Source of the DNA: Flavobacteriaceae bacterium
Lineage (GTDB): Bacteria; Bacteroidota; Bacteroidia; Flavobacteriales; Flavobacteriaceae
Direction: 5' to 3'
Assembly (NCBI GenBank): GCA_027082925.1
Contig: JALWTD010000004.1
Location: 32,496-96,495, forward strand
Length of the DNA: 64,000 nucleotides
Positions within the stretch are counted from its first letter, which is position 1. Each line of letters begins with the position of its first letter. Below, in pieces: positions 18,523-28,903 of this stretch. The notes below the pieces were generated by a model. That model had not been told where the DNA came from and ran no database searches. It saw only the letters and a list, made by a program, of their open reading frames with translations. A program made the position numbers and the translations under genes.

Positions 18523-19287
18523 ATGGAAATTCTTCATTCTACAATACTGGGAACAGGACAGCCGTTACTTATTTTACATGGTTTTTTTGGTATGAGTGAT
18601 AATTGGAAGACACTGGGTAAAAAGTTTGCAGAAAACTACGAAGTACACCTTATAGACCAAAGAAACCACGGGCGAAGTTTTCATTCTGATGATTTTGATT
18701 ATGAATTAGCTGTTGAAGATTTGCATCGCTATATAAATCATTACAATTTAAAAACCAGCCACCTTTTAGGGCACTCTATGGGTGGAAAAGTAGCCATGCT
18801 TTACGCTGTAACGTATCCAGAAAAAGTGGCTAAACTAATTGTAGCCGATATAAGTCCAAGAGCTTACGAACCTCATCATCAGTTAATTTTAGAAGCCTTA
18901 AATGCTGTAAATTTTTCAATTCATACTACGCGAAAACAAGTTGAAGATGTTCTTAGAATGTATATAGATAATGAAGGAATTATTCAATTTTTATTAAAAA
19001 ATGTGTATTGGAAATCAAAAGGACAATTGGCTTATAGATTTAATTTGCAAAGTTTAACAGAAAACTACGATGAAATTGGTGCTCCATTGCCTCCTTTTAC
19101 ACAATTTGAGGGAGAAACACTGTTTTTAAAAGGAGAGCTTTCGCCATACATTACAGAAAAAGACTCCGCTTTAATCGCTGCTCATTTTCCAAACAGCAAA
19201 ATTGTAACTGTCAAAAATTCAGGTCATTGGCTTCATGCCGAAAATCCTACGCAATTTTATAGCGAAGTTGACAGCTTTTTAAAATAA
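18523..19287 (+). CDS. Alpha/beta-hydrolase (YbfF-like esterase)
   Basis: A 254-residue alpha/beta-hydrolase. It has the oxyanion segment LHGFFGMSDNW, the motif DQRNHGRS, the nucleophile elbow GHSMGG with Ser85, and the C-terminal catalytic His in NSGHWLHAENP. The pattern is closest to YbfF-type acyl esterases; the substrate is unknown. Its ATG directly follows the pdxJ stop, so the two are co-translated. Confidence 0.87.
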   Translation: MEILHSTILGTGQPLLILHGFFGMSDNWKTLGKKFAENYEVHLIDQRNHGRSFHSDDFDYELAVEDLHRYINHYNLKTSHLLGHSMGGKVAMLYAVTYPEKVAKLIVADISPRAYEPHHQLILEALNAVNFSIHTTRKQVEDVLRMYIDNEGIIQFLLKNVYWKSKGQLAYRFNLQSLTENYDEIGAPLPPFTQFEGETLFLKGELSPYITEKDSALIAAHFPNSKIVTVKNSGHWLHAENPTQFYSEVDSFLK

Positions 19288-19342
19288 TTGTACGATGGCA
19301 CAGTTCTAGCTATACAAATGGTGAATTTTAGAAAATAGAAAT

Positions 19343-19687
19343 ATGAAATTAATAATCAAAATATTACTAACAGCCATTGCGGTAGTTATAATTGCCAATT
19401 TTTTACCGGGTGTGCAAATAAACGGATTTACAAGCGCTATTGTTGTAGCCGCAGTATTAGGATTTTTAAGAGTTACAGTAAAACCGCTATTGATATTTTT
19501 TACACTACCGGCAACCATAGTTACCTTCGGAATTTTTATACTGGTAATTAATGCAGTAATAATATTGTTGGCAGATTATTTAGTGAGTGGTTTTTCTGTG
19601 TCAGGATTTTGGATTGCTCTATTATTTAGTTTGTTACTTTCATTTTTCCAAACAATATTTTACGCAATAGCAGATGAAAATAACTAA
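19343..19687 (+). CDS. Phage-holin-family-like small membrane protein
   Basis: A 114-residue protein with four hydrophobic segments (about 3-22, 26-50, 55-78 and 85-108). The segments LPGVQINGFTSAIVVAAVLGFLRVTVKPLL and FGIFILVINA are typical of the four-TM family annotated as phage holin family or DUF360-type. There is no phage gene nearby, so it is best regarded as a conserved housekeeping membrane protein of unknown role. Confidence 0.8.
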   Translation: MKLIIKILLTAIAVVIIANFLPGVQINGFTSAIVVAAVLGFLRVTVKPLLIFFTLPATIVTFGIFILVINAVIILLADYLVSGFSVSGFWIALLFSLLLSFFQTIFYAIADENN

Positions 19688-19715
19688 AATTAGTTGAATT
19701 TGAACGAATTAAATA

Positions 19716-19746
19716 TTGGTTAGAAGCATAAAAAATAGTACTTTTG
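19716..19746 (+). promoter_or_regulatory. Promoter of tig (TTG-N20-TACTTTTG)
   Basis: TTG at 19716-19718 and TACTTTTG at 19739-19746, separated by 20 bases, fit the Bacteroidota sigma factor consensus very well. The start point should fall near 19752, some 30 bases before the chosen tig ATG, which also rules out the upstream start at 19744. Confidence 0.75.
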
Positions 19747-19785
19747 CCCCCGATTTTTAATGATTTAAGTAAAAACGCATACATA

Positions 19786-21111
19786 ATGAATATTACAAAA
19801 GAAAATATTGATGCACTAAACGCAGTAGTTAAAGTTGAAATTTCAGCAGAAGACTACCAAGATAAAGTAGCAAAAATTTTAGAAGACTACCGTAGAAAAG
19901 CAAATATTCCGGGTTTTAGAAAAGGACACGTTCCTATGGGAATGGTTAAAAAACAATATGGAAAATCAGTAATGATTGATGAGGTAAATAAGCTTTTACA
20001 AGAATCATTAAATAATTTTTTAGTTGAAGAAAAGTTAGATATTTTAGGAAATCCACTACCAAAGGTACAAGAAGATTTTTCTTGGGATACTAGCGAAAAT
20101 TATTCTTTTGAATTTGAATTAGGTTTAGCTCCTGAGTTTGAAGTAAACCTAGACACCAAAAAGAAAATAACACGATATACAATTGTTGCAGATGATGATT
20201 TGTTAGACAAAGAGGTAGAAAATATTCAAAAGAGATATGGTAAAATTATTCCTAAAGAAGTAGTAGAAGAAGGAGTAAACATTACAGGAACTTTTGTGAA
20301 TGAAGAAAAAGAAATTAATAAAAAATCTACCATTTCTTTTGACGCTATTAAAGGAAAAGCAAACCAAAAAAAGTTTTTAGGTAAAAAAGTAGGAGATGTT
20401 GTTGAGCTAAAAACAAAAGGATTGTTTGATGATGACCACAAATTAATGGGGGCATTAGGATTGAGTCATGAAGAAATACACGACTTAAACATTCCGGTTA
20501 CCTTTACTATTGAAGAAATTAATGCTACAGAATTGGCTGAAGTAAACCAAGAACTTTTCGATAAAGTATTTGGACCTGGTGTTGTTACTTCTGAAGCAGA
20601 ATTAAGAGCTAAAATTAAAGAAGATGCTGAAAAGCAATTTCAAACACAAGCAGACCAACAATTATTAAATGCAGTAACAGAATATTTAGTAGAAAATACA
20701 AAATTTGATTTACCTGCAGAATTTTTAAAGAAATGGTTAGCTGTAGCAGGTGAAAAACCAATGACGCCAGCGCAAGCTTCTGAAGAATTTGAGAAATCAG
20801 AAAAAGGATTGCGTTACCAATTAATAGAAGGGAAAATATTAAAAGACAACAATCTTCAAATTAGTTTTGAAGAATTAAAAGAATTTACAAAAGGTTTTGT
20901 AAAAGCTCAAATGGCTCAGTACGGACAATTAAATCCGGAAGAAAAAGAATTGGATGATATTGTACAAAGAGTACTTAGCAACCAAGATGAAGCTAAACGT
21001 TTGCAAGAACAATTAATGAGTAAGAAGCTATTAGATTTTTATAAAGAAAATATGGCTTTTAAAGAGAAAGAAGTGAACTACGAAAAATTTGTAAAAGAAG
21101 TTTATAAATAA
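19786..21111 (+). CDS. tig: Trigger factor
   Basis: A 441-residue ribosome-associated chaperone. The N-terminal domain has the signature IPGFRKGHVPMGMVKKQYG with the ribosome-binding FRK. A divergent FKBP-like domain (about 145-230) and a long helical C-terminal domain rich in Glu and Lys follow. The ATG at 19786 (MNITKENIDALN) fits the family and lies after the promoter. A strong terminator follows the stop. Confidence 0.94.
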   Translation: MNITKENIDALNAVVKVEISAEDYQDKVAKILEDYRRKANIPGFRKGHVPMGMVKKQYGKSVMIDEVNKLLQESLNNFLVEEKLDILGNPLPKVQEDFSWDTSENYSFEFELGLAPEFEVNLDTKKKITRYTIVADDDLLDKEVENIQKRYGKIIPKEVVEEGVNITGTFVNEEKEINKKSTISFDAIKGKANQKKFLGKKVGDVVELKTKGLFDDDHKLMGALGLSHEEIHDLNIPVTFTIEEINATELAEVNQELFDKVFGPGVVTSEAELRAKIKEDAEKQFQTQADQQLLNAVTEYLVENTKFDLPAEFLKKWLAVAGEKPMTPAQASEEFEKSEKGLRYQLIEGKILKDNNLQISFEELKEFTKGFVKAQMAQYGQLNPEEKELDDIVQRVLSNQDEAKRLQEQLMSKKLLDFYKENMAFKEKEVNYEKFVKEVYK

Positions 21112-21135
21112 TTAGGTAGTATTTTTACAATATAC

Positions 21136-21167
21136 AAACGCTTCAGTATTTTTACTGAAGCGTTTTT
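21136..21167 (+). terminator. Terminator of tig (possibly bidirectional)
   Basis: Arms of 13 bases (AAACGCTTCAGTA and its complement) around a TTTT loop, followed by T. It lies between the convergent stops of tig and the DEAD-box gene. The minus-strand T run is short, so it works best for tig. Confidence 0.8.
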
Positions 21168-21176
21168 AGTTAAAAG

Positions 21177-22505
21177 CTATTTTCGCTTTTGTCCTCGAGT
21201 TTTAGGCTTTTTGTATTTTTTGGCAATTTCTCTTCGGTACGAACCTCCTAAATTTTTCTTTTTATTTTTTTCCTTTTTTTCGTGAAACGCAGGACCGCTC
21301 ACAATTATAGGTTGTTTTTTTTCTACATTTTCAAGTAGGTATTTTGGCTTTTCTTCATCAATTAACTCCGTAGAAATATCAATATTTTCAGGGAGGTCTA
21401 GGACTTCAATTTCAGTCTTCATGAGCAGCTCAATATCACCCAATAATTCAGCTTCATTTTCAGTAAAAAAAGAAATAGCAACTCCTTTTTTTTCTGCACG
21501 CCCTGTCCTACCTATCCTATGAATGTAGTTTTCAGGCTCTTTAGGAATGCTAAAATTAATAACGTGGCTTACATCTAAAATATCCAATCCTCTAGCAATA
21601 ATATCAGTAGCAATTAATACATTAAAAAATCCTTTTTCAAAGTTTTTTACAGACCGCAACCTGTAATTTTGAGTTTTATTAGAATGAATTACATCTACTT
21701 GCTTAGGAAGTAACTCAGATAAAGTCTCGTATAAAAGATTTGCGTGTTTCTTGTTTTTTACAAACACCAACACTTTGTTAAAGGTCTCTTTATCTTGTAA
21801 AAGCTGTGCTAAAAAGGTAACTTTTGTGTAAAAATTTGGGACAGGATATGCTAATTGCTGAATTGTTTTTAGAGGATTACCACTACCTTCAACTTCAATT
21901 TTAACAGGCGATTTAAAAAACTGATGAAGTAAATCGGCAACTTCTTTTGTTAAAGTGGCTGAAAATAAAATACTCTGACGTTTTTTGGGAAGCAAATCTA
22001 ACACTGTAATTAGTTGCGCTCTAAAACCTAAATTTAGCATTTCGTCAACCTCATCTATAACGAGTTTTTGAATGGTTTTTAGTTTTAAAATTCCGTCTAA
22101 AGTTAAATCTAACAATCTTCCGGGTGTGGCAACAATAATGTCTTGCCCCGAAAAAACCAATTCTTTTTGCTTGTTAATATTAGTGCCTCCATAAACTCCG
22201 GTATACCTAACATTTATATAGGTAGTAAGGTTTTTAATTTCTTGAATTACCTGTACTACCAGCTCTCGAGTAGGAACTACAATTAAAACACGAGGACTTT
22301 TTTGGTCAGAATAGCGTAACTGTGTTAAAATAGGAAGTAAGTACGCGTATGTTTTACCAGTACCTGTCTGCGCAATACCTACCATATCTCTACTGCTTAG
22401 AATTACCGAAAAAGCTTTCTCTTGAATGGGTGTTGGTTTTGTAAGCCCCATTTCATCCAAGGCATCTAGTAAAAATCGATTTAAGTTTAAATCAGAAAAA
22501 GTCAT
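21177..22505 (-). CDS. DEAD-box RNA helicase
   Basis: A 442-residue helicase with the full set of motifs: Q motif (PTPIQ), Walker A AQTGTGKT at 45-52, PTREL, TPGR, motif II as DEVD, SAT, ARGLD and HRIGRTGR. The C-terminal tail is very basic (KKEKNKKKN... RGQKRK) and should bind RNA. The specific role (ribosome assembly, RNA decay or cold growth) cannot be told from sequence. Confidence 0.92.
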   Translation of the reverse strand: MTFSDLNLNRFLLDALDEMGLTKPTPIQEKAFSVILSSRDMVGIAQTGTGKTYAYLLPILTQLRYSDQKSPRVLIVVPTRELVVQVIQEIKNLTTYINVRYTGVYGGTNINKQKELVFSGQDIIVATPGRLLDLTLDGILKLKTIQKLVIDEVDEMLNLGFRAQLITVLDLLPKKRQSILFSATLTKEVADLLHQFFKSPVKIEVEGSGNPLKTIQQLAYPVPNFYTKVTFLAQLLQDKETFNKVLVFVKNKKHANLLYETLSELLPKQVDVIHSNKTQNYRLRSVKNFEKGFFNVLIATDIIARGLDILDVSHVINFSIPKEPENYIHRIGRTGRAEKKGVAISFFTENEAELLGDIELLMKTEIEVLDLPENIDISTELIDEEKPKYLLENVEKKQPIIVSGPAFHEKKEKNKKKNLGGSYRREIAKKYKKPKTRGQKRK

Positions 22506-22585
22506 TCGTAGTTTTTTTGCAAAGATAAGTGTTAATAAATTAGCAAACCTAACAGTTAAAGGCTTATATAAAATACTTTTAAAAG

Positions 22586-23212
22586 TTAAGATTCAAATAT
22601 TATGAGTCTGTTTTGCACACTTACTTTTGAAAAGTGCATGTTTTTTTGAATCCATTCAAAAGTATCTTTTTGGTAAAAAAATACGTGAGTTTCATCGTTT
22701 TTGTAATACCAATTTTCAAAGTTAATGCCTTTGTGGTAAACTTCGGTCATACAAAACAATTTTCCTTTGGGCTTTAACAGTGATTTTAGTAATTTAAACT
22801 CTTTGTTTGGGTTATGAAAATGTTCAATAACCTCGCAACAAGCAATAAAATTATAGTTGGTTTTTAAAGCGTGTATGTTATTATCAAAAAAAGGATCGTA
22901 GGTTGTTACGTTGTAATTGGCATCTCGAAGTAATTTTGTAATAACCGGTCCTGTTCCGCTACCAAAATCAAGACCATGATGTTTGGTGTTAAAACATTTT
23001 AAAATATTAGAAACTATAGGATTTACAAACTGTTGGTAGTGTGGGTCGTTTACATCGTTATTGTGGGTTTGGTATCTTTTTTTTTCGGCAGTATTGGATA
23101 CAAAAAAGTTAGGATGCATAAATATGCCCTTGCAAGTGCAACACTTGTAGTAAGGAGTTTCTTTAATTGTTGAAAACAACTCCGATTTTGAATTACATAA
23201 GGGGCAATTCAT
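22586..23212 (-). CDS. SAM-dependent methyltransferase with N-terminal zinc ribbon
   Basis: A 208-residue class I methyltransferase. The first 30 residues form a probable zinc ribbon (CPLC at 3-6, CCTC near 28-31). The Rossmann motif follows as GLDFGSGTGPV near residue 80, with YDPFF and the motif CCEVIEHFHNP. The substrate is unknown. It starts 2 bases after the stop of the M1 peptidase gene on the same strand, so the two are co-transcribed. Confidence 0.85.
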   Translation of the reverse strand: MNCPLCNSKSELFSTIKETPYYKCCTCKGIFMHPNFFVSNTAEKKRYQTHNNDVNDPHYQQFVNPIVSNILKCFNTKHHGLDFGSGTGPVITKLLRDANYNVTTYDPFFDNNIHALKTNYNFIACCEVIEHFHNPNKEFKLLKSLLKPKGKLFCMTEVYHKGINFENWYYKNDETHVFFYQKDTFEWIQKNMHFSKVSVQNRLIIFES

Positions 23213-23214
23213 AA

Positions 23215-24810
23215 TTAATTGCTAACCATTTCAAATAATAACCAAGTATTTGGATCAAAATTAATACGTACAACTTCTTTTTTTGTTGAAATTTCGTAGG
23301 GAGCACCTTTGTAAGTAACATTTAGCCTTTTTATTTCGGTAGTTCCATCGGCATATATAAGTTCAACATCAAGAGGGAAATCAAACCCGTTTTCCTGAAT
23401 TTGACTTATAATAATACGTACTTTATCAGCTGCGTAAATCCAATTGGTTTTTAGTATAGGGTGTCCTGGTTTTTCAAGCCATTGTGAAAAAAAAGAATCT
23501 AAATTTTTTCCAGATACATTGGCCATTACATTTTTAAATTGAGTTGTAGAAGCATTTTTAAATTTATATTTTTTGTAATACGTTTTAATGCCTTTCCAAA
23601 ATAAATCATCGCCTAATTTTTTACGAAGCATGTGCAACACCCAAGCACCTTTTTGATAAGAATTAGGATTGAGAAGTTGCATGTAATTGGTAGTTTTTAG
23701 ATCAATTACCGGTGTTTGTTTTCTTTTGTAAAAATTTAAAACCGTAGTTCGTTCTTGTTGCATTCTTTTTTGAAATGCTTCAGCACCTTGGGTTTCTAAA
23801 ATATACAAATCGGTGAAATAGGTAGCAAAGCCTTCGCTAAGCCATAAATGAGGCCAATCAATTTCACTTGCAGTATTCCCAAACCATTGGTGTGCAATTT
23901 CGTGAGCAATTAAATCTTCATGTTCTTGTTTTCCGGTAACCGATTTTTCAAAGTAAAAAATATTTCCGGCATTTTCCATTCCTCCAAACCTAGTTTTAGA
24001 CTGTACATTAGCAAGTTTTGAATACGGATATTCATCAATATTTTCAATAAACCAATTCAGTACTTTTTTAGCCACTTTAAAGTCGTAAAACCCTAATTCT
24101 TTTGTTTGTGGGTACACCCAAGTAGAAACGGGGACATTGTGCACAAGTCCTATGTGTTGCACGGCAAAATTAGCAATGCCAATAACCATCACTTTTGTAG
24201 GAATTGGGACGGAAGTTTTCCATACGTATTTATTTAGTAAATTATTAAGGTTAGTTTCTTCTACTAAAACGCCATTGGCAATTACTTGGTAGTGATTGGG
24301 AGCTGTTATTTCATAAGTTACGGTAGCCTTATCAGAAGGGTGATCTACGCAAGGAAACCAATGATGTGCTCTATTAGGCCAATTATCTCCAAAAAAAGTT
24401 CTATCACCATATAAATTTTCACTTACAATAAGTCCGTCTTTTGGTATTCCGCGGTATTTAATAGTGTATGTATACGTACTGTCAGTAGTTGTTTTTTTAG
24501 GGTAAATGTAAAGTTGGTTGTTATTATGAGTATAAAGAATAGTATCATTATTTTGAAAAACAGCCTCTACAATCATTCCTTTACCAGAATTATCTTTAGT
24601 TGCTAAATCTAAATAAAACTGTTTTGCAATTTGTTTAAACTTTACAGAAATATTGGCGGTAGCATATATCAAATTGGTTGAATCGTTAACAGTAATGTTT
24701 AGCTTGTAGTTCTGTACATCAATACTGTTTAGCCGCTGCTTGTAATTTTGTGCATTAATTGCGGTTTGAAGCAGAAAGAAAAAAATGGTAAGTTTACGAT
24801 AGATATTCAT
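23215..24810 (-). CDS. M1-family zinc metallopeptidase (aminopeptidase N-like)
   Basis: A 531-residue exported peptidase. A signal peptide (cleavage near AINAQ) is followed by the N-terminal beta domain, the GGMEN substrate motif at 276-280, and the zinc site HEIAH (303-307) with the distal Glu326 (WLSEGFATYF). It lacks the C-terminal helical domain of long PepN forms, as is common in Bacteroidota. No type IX sorting domain is visible at the end. It probably acts in the periplasm. Confidence 0.92.
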   Translation of the reverse strand: MNIYRKLTIFFFLLQTAINAQNYKQRLNSIDVQNYKLNITVNDSTNLIYATANISVKFKQIAKQFYLDLATKDNSGKGMIVEAVFQNNDTILYTHNNNQLYIYPKKTTTDSTYTYTIKYRGIPKDGLIVSENLYGDRTFFGDNWPNRAHHWFPCVDHPSDKATVTYEITAPNHYQVIANGVLVEETNLNNLLNKYVWKTSVPIPTKVMVIGIANFAVQHIGLVHNVPVSTWVYPQTKELGFYDFKVAKKVLNWFIENIDEYPYSKLANVQSKTRFGGMENAGNIFYFEKSVTGKQEHEDLIAHEIAHQWFGNTASEIDWPHLWLSEGFATYFTDLYILETQGAEAFQKRMQQERTTVLNFYKRKQTPVIDLKTTNYMQLLNPNSYQKGAWVLHMLRKKLGDDLFWKGIKTYYKKYKFKNASTTQFKNVMANVSGKNLDSFFSQWLEKPGHPILKTNWIYAADKVRIIISQIQENGFDFPLDVELIYADGTTEIKRLNVTYKGAPYEISTKKEVVRINFDPNTWLLFEMVSN

Positions 24811-24941
24811 AATAAAAACAAGTTAAAAGAGTTTCAAATATACCGAAAAACAGCTTAAAAAAGAGAGATATCGTATGATATATCCAAAATAAAGAAATAC
24901 TTCTTATCTTTACAAATTAAACATCTATAAAACCCTGTAAA

Positions 24942-25601
24942 ATGGATTACGGAAAAGAATTCAAAAAATTTGCTACAAAACACCATGGAATTAACAGTAT
25001 GCACTACGATAAATTGGTGAGTAGCGTTACACCTTATATTATAGAAGAGCGTCAGTTAAATGTTGCTCAAATGGACGTGTTTTCACGTTTAATGATGGAT
25101 CGAATTATTTTTTTAGGAACAGCTATTGATGATTATGTAGCTAATATTATTCAAGCACAATTGTTGTTTTTAGAAAGTGTAGATAACTCTAAAGATATTT
25201 CTATTTACATTAATTCTCCAGGAGGAAGTGTGTATGCAGGTTTAGGAATGTACGACACAATGCAGTTTATTAAACCCGATGTAGCCACAATTTGTACAGG
25301 AATGGCAGCTTCTATGGGAGCAGTGCTTATGTGTGCCGGTGAAAAAGGAAAACGCTCTGCATTGCCACATTCTAGAATTATGATTCACCAACCTTTAGGA
25401 GGAGCTCAAGGACAAGCTAGTGATATTGAAATTACAGCTCGTGAAATACTCAAATTGAAAGATGAGTTATACCAAATAATCTCAAAACACTCAGGACAAC
25501 CTATGGAAAAAGTAACCAAGGACTCTGACCGTGATTATTGGATGAAAGCTAGTGAAGCTAAAGAATACGGAATGATTGACGAAATTTTAATTAGAAAGTA
25601 A
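24942..25601 (+). CDS. clpP: ATP-dependent Clp protease proteolytic subunit
   Basis: A 219-residue serine protease. The active site includes Ser124 (GMAASMGA) and His149 ([10 protein letters not shown]), with the substrate-strand motif [15 protein letters not shown] before them. It forms the tetradecameric barrel fed by ClpX, whose gene begins 4 bases downstream. A small inverted repeat (ATATC-GTAT-GATAT, 24868-24881) lies upstream, but I cannot assign it to a regulator. Confidence 0.97.
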   Translation: MDYGKEFKKFATKHHGINSMHYDKLVSSVTPYIIEERQLNVAQMDVFSRLMMDRIIFLGTAIDDYVANIIQAQLLFLESVDNSKDISIYINSPGGSVYAGLGMYDTMQFIKPDVATICTGMAASMGAVLMCAGEKGKRSALPHSRIMIHQPLGGAQGQASDIEITAREILKLKDELYQIISKHSGQPMEKVTKDSDRDYWMKASEAKEYGMIDEILIRK

Positions 25602-25605
25602 ACAC

Positions 25606-26847
25606 ATGGCAAAGGAAGAAGTTTTAGAATGCTCTTTTTGTGGTAGAAAAAAACCGGAAACAGATTTACTAATAGCCGGGTTAGATGCCCACATATGCGA
25701 TAAATGTATAGAACAAGCGCATGGAATTGTTATGGAAGAAATTGCAGAGCAAAATTCTTCTACGCTTACCTCAGAGCTAATTGTAAAAAAACCAAGAGAA
25801 ATAAAAGAGTTTTTAGACCAATACATGATTGGGCAAACACAGGCAAAACGAGTAATGTCTGTTGCTGTTTACAATCATTATAAACGATTATTACAACCTC
25901 CTACAACAGAAGAAGATGATATTGAAATTGAAAAGAGTAATATTATTTTAGTAGGAGAAACAGGTACAGGAAAAACATTAATAGCTCGTACCATTGCCAG
26001 AATGCTTAATGTTCCTTTTTGTATTGTAGATGCAACGGTTTTAACAGAAGCCGGTTATGTAGGAGAAGATGTAGAAACTATTTTAACACGTTTATTACAA
26101 GCCGCAGATTACGATGTGTCAAAAGCAGAAAGAGGAATTGTATTTATCGATGAAATTGATAAAATAGCTCGAAAATCAGACAACCCTTCTATTACTAGAG
26201 ATGTTTCTGGAGAAGGCGTACAACAAGCTTTACTTAAATTATTAGAAGGTTCGGTAGTAAATGTACCGCCAAAAGGAGGTAGAAAACATCCCGACCAAAA
26301 ATTTATTGAGGTAAACACAAAAAATATTCTTTTTGTAGCAGGAGGAGCTTTTTCCGGTATAGATAAGATTATAGGAAAACGTTTAAACAGACAAGCTGTA
26401 GGTTATGGAGCTTCAATTAAAGAAGATAGAATTGATGAAGGAAATATGTTGCAGTACATTATTCCAAAAGATTTAAAAGATTTTGGTTTAATTCCTGAGA
26501 TTATAGGACGATTGCCTGTATTAACACACATGAATCCGTTAGATGCAAATACACTAAGAGCTATTTTAACAGAACCAAAAAACTCAATTATAAAACAATA
26601 CCAACGTTTATTTAAAATGGATGGTATCGATTTTTCTATAGATGAAAAAGCACTTATGTATATTGTTGATAAGGCAGTAGAATACAAACTTGGAGCTAGA
26701 GGCTTGCGTTCACTTTGCGAAGCAATTTTAACAGACGCTATGTTTGAATTGCCGGGCTCAGGAGAAACAGAACTTAGAATTACCAAAAAATATGCTCGAG
26801 ACAAAATAAACAAGTCAACACTTAAAAAATTAAAAGCAGTCTCGTAG
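25606..26847 (+). CDS. clpX: ATP-dependent Clp protease ATPase subunit ClpX
   Basis: A 413-residue AAA+ unfoldase. The N-terminal zinc domain has Cys9, Cys12, Cys31 and Cys34. Walker A is GETGTGKT (near 117), Walker B is [11 protein letters not shown], and the C-terminal sensor region has [10 protein letters not shown]. Co-transcribed with clpP (4-base gap), and followed by a good terminator. Confidence 0.97.
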   Translation: MAKEEVLECSFCGRKKPETDLLIAGLDAHICDKCIEQAHGIVMEEIAEQNSSTLTSELIVKKPREIKEFLDQYMIGQTQAKRVMSVAVYNHYKRLLQPPTTEEDDIEIEKSNIILVGETGTGKTLIARTIARMLNVPFCIVDATVLTEAGYVGEDVETILTRLLQAADYDVSKAERGIVFIDEIDKIARKSDNPSITRDVSGEGVQQALLKLLEGSVVNVPPKGGRKHPDQKFIEVNTKNILFVAGGAFSGIDKIIGKRLNRQAVGYGASIKEDRIDEGNMLQYIIPKDLKDFGLIPEIIGRLPVLTHMNPLDANTLRAILTEPKNSIIKQYQRLFKMDGIDFSIDEKALMYIVDKAVEYKLGARGLRSLCEAILTDAMFELPGSGETELRITKKYARDKINKSTLKKLKAVS

Positions 26848-26864
26848 CCAATTTATTATTAGTC

Positions 26865-26893
26865 AGTCACCCTACACAAAGGGTGACTTTTTT
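26865..26893 (+). terminator. Terminator of clpP-clpX
   Basis: AGTCACCC and GGGTGACT form an 8-bp stem with an 8-base loop, followed by TTTTTT. It lies between clpX and dnaG. Confidence 0.85.
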
Positions 26894-26926
26894 AACGGTT
26901 TTAACAAATTTAATAACAAACTACAA

Positions 26927-28903
26927 TTGATATCTAGAAATACCATAGACAGCGTTTTTGAAACTGCTCGTGTAGAAGAAGTTATAGGAGAATTTGTACA
27001 GTTAAAAAAAGCAGGCAGTAACTTTAAAGGCTTAAGTCCTTTTTCTGATGAGCGAACACCTTCGTTTATGGTTTCGCCTGTAAAACAAATCTGGAAAGAT
27101 TTTAGTACCGGAAAAGGAGGAAATGTGATTTCGTTTCTTATGGAACACGAGCATTACTCATATCCTGAAGCAATACGTTATTTAGCCAAAAAATATAATA
27201 TTGAAATAGAAGAAACCGAGCAAACCGATGAGCAAAAACAACAAGCCGATGAGCGAGAAAGTATGTTTTTGGTATCTGAGTTCGCAAGAGATTATTTTCA
27301 GCAAATTTTATGGGAAGACGAACAAGGTAAAGCAATAGGATTAACCTATTTTAAAGAAAGAGGTTTTACCGATGAAATTATTCGAAAATTCCAGTTGGGA
27401 TATTCGTTAAACGAATGGGATGCTTTTACCAATGAAGCCTTAAATAAAGGATATAACCTAAAATATTTAGAATCTACCGGACTCACAATTGTAAAGCAAG
27501 ATTTACTTTCAGCAACAGGAACAAAGCAATTTGATAGGTTTAAAGGACGTGTTATGTTCCCAATTCACAGTATGAGCGGTAGAGTACTTGGTTTTGGAGG
27601 AAGAATTTTAGGAAATGATAAAAAAGCAGCCAAGTATTTAAACTCGCCCGACAGCGAAATTTATCATAAAAGCAACATTCTATACGGTATTTACCACGCA
27701 AAGCAAAGTATTGCCAAGTTAGATAATTGTTATTTGGTTGAAGGGTATACCGACGTTATTTCATTTCATCAATCTGGAATTGATAATGTTGTAGCTTCTT
27801 CCGGAACGGCACTTACCGAAAATCAAATTCGATTAATAAATCGTTTAACAAAAAATATCACCATTCTTTTTGATGGTGATGCTGCCGGAATAAGAGCTTC
27901 TCTTAGAGGAATAGATCTTATATTAGAGCAAGGAATGAACGTAAAAGTGCTTTCGTTTCCTGATGGCGATGATCCGGATAGTTTTGCTAAAAAAGTTTCT
28001 ACAAACGAGTTAAAAGAATATTTACAAAATAACGCAAAGGACTTTATTAATTTTAAAGTTTCTTTGTTAATGAAAGATGCACAAGATGATCCTGTGAAAA
28101 AAGCAGGACTAATTCGTGATATTGTAGTGAGTATTTCAAAAATTCCGGATAGAATCCAGCAAGAAGTATACATACAAGAGTGCTCAAGAATTATGAGTAT
28201 TTCTGAAGAAGTTCTTTTTAATGAATTGGCACAGTTAGACAAAAAAGAACAAAGAGAAGCTTCTAAAAAACCGGTAGCTAAATTAGCTCCAAAACTTCAA
28301 AAAACGTCACAAGCAAAAGAAATAGACGAGCTAAAAAAATACGAACGCGAAATTATTAAAATTTTATTGCTGTACGGAAATAAAGAAGTAGAGTTTATCG
28401 ATTATGTTACAAATGATGAAGCTACGGCAGAACCGGAAACGCAACCGTTAAAAAAAGTAAAGTTTACCAATGTAATATCAAGAGAAATTTATTTGAATTT
28501 GCAAGACGATGAGGTAGAGTTTACCGATGAAAATTTTAAGCAAATTTACTACGAAATTATTCATCAGCTAAATCAGGAAAAAGCAGTAATTGTAGATGCT
28601 TTTGTAAATCATCCCAATATAGAAATAGCAAACATGGTTACCAATATTTTAATGGATGATGAAAAACACAGCCTAAGTAATTGGGAGAAAAAAGATATTA
28701 TAGTAAAAAGTAAAGAAAGTGTACTATCTAAAATGGTTTTAGATGCCATTTATAACTTGAGAAGAGTACTTATAGAACAAAAAATAAAAGCACTTATATC
28801 AGAAATTGAAAAAGAAGAGCAAAGAGAACAAGTGTTAGAAACAGTGGTAAATTACACCGGTTTAAAACAGCGTTTGTTTGAACGTTTGAATAGAGTTATT
28901 TAA
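26927..28903 (+). CDS. dnaG: DNA primase with degenerate zinc-binding domain
   Basis: A 658-residue primase that makes RNA primers at the replication fork. The start is TTG, giving MISRNTIDSVFETARVEEV, the family N-terminus; no ATG is suitable. The N-terminal domain aligns with CHC2 zinc fingers, but the four ligands are replaced by Ser37, Ser40, Asp58 and Thr61, so zinc is probably not bound. The TOPRIM core is intact (YLVEGYTDVISFH, FDGDAAGIRA and DGDDPDSF). The C-terminal region is the DnaB-binding helical domain. Its stop overlaps the end of convergent nadE by 8 bases. Confidence 0.95.
   Translation: MISRNTIDSVFETARVEEVIGEFVQLKKAGSNFKGLSPFSDERTPSFMVSPVKQIWKDFSTGKGGNVISFLMEHEHYSYPEAIRYLAKKYNIEIEETEQTDEQKQQADERESMFLVSEFARDYFQQILWEDEQGKAIGLTYFKERGFTDEIIRKFQLGYSLNEWDAFTNEALNKGYNLKYLESTGLTIVKQDLLSATGTKQFDRFKGRVMFPIHSMSGRVLGFGGRILGNDKKAAKYLNSPDSEIYHKSNILYGIYHAKQSIAKLDNCYLVEGYTDVISFHQSGIDNVVASSGTALTENQIRLINRLTKNITILFDGDAAGIRASLRGIDLILEQGMNVKVLSFPDGDDPDSFAKKVSTNELKEYLQNNAKDFINFKVSLLMKDAQDDPVKKAGLIRDIVVSISKIPDRIQQEVYIQECSRIMSISEEVLFNELAQLDKKEQREASKKPVAKLAPKLQKTSQAKEIDELKKYEREIIKILLLYGNKEVEFIDYVTNDEATAEPETQPLKKVKFTNVISREIYLNLQDDEVEFTDENFKQIYYEIIHQLNQEKAVIVDAFVNHPNIEIANMVTNILMDDEKHSLSNWEKKDIIVKSKESVLSKMVLDAIYNLRRVLIEQKIKALISEIEKEEQREQVLETVVNYTGLKQRLFERLNRVI

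Noticed and set aside
19343..19687. Prophage remnant because of a holin-family protein
   Set aside because: No other phage gene is near and the family is widespread as a chromosomal membrane protein.
24868..24881. Inverted repeat ATATC-GTAT-GATAT before clpP as a heat-shock operator
   Set aside because: Arms are only 5 bases in AT-rich sequence and match no operator I know.
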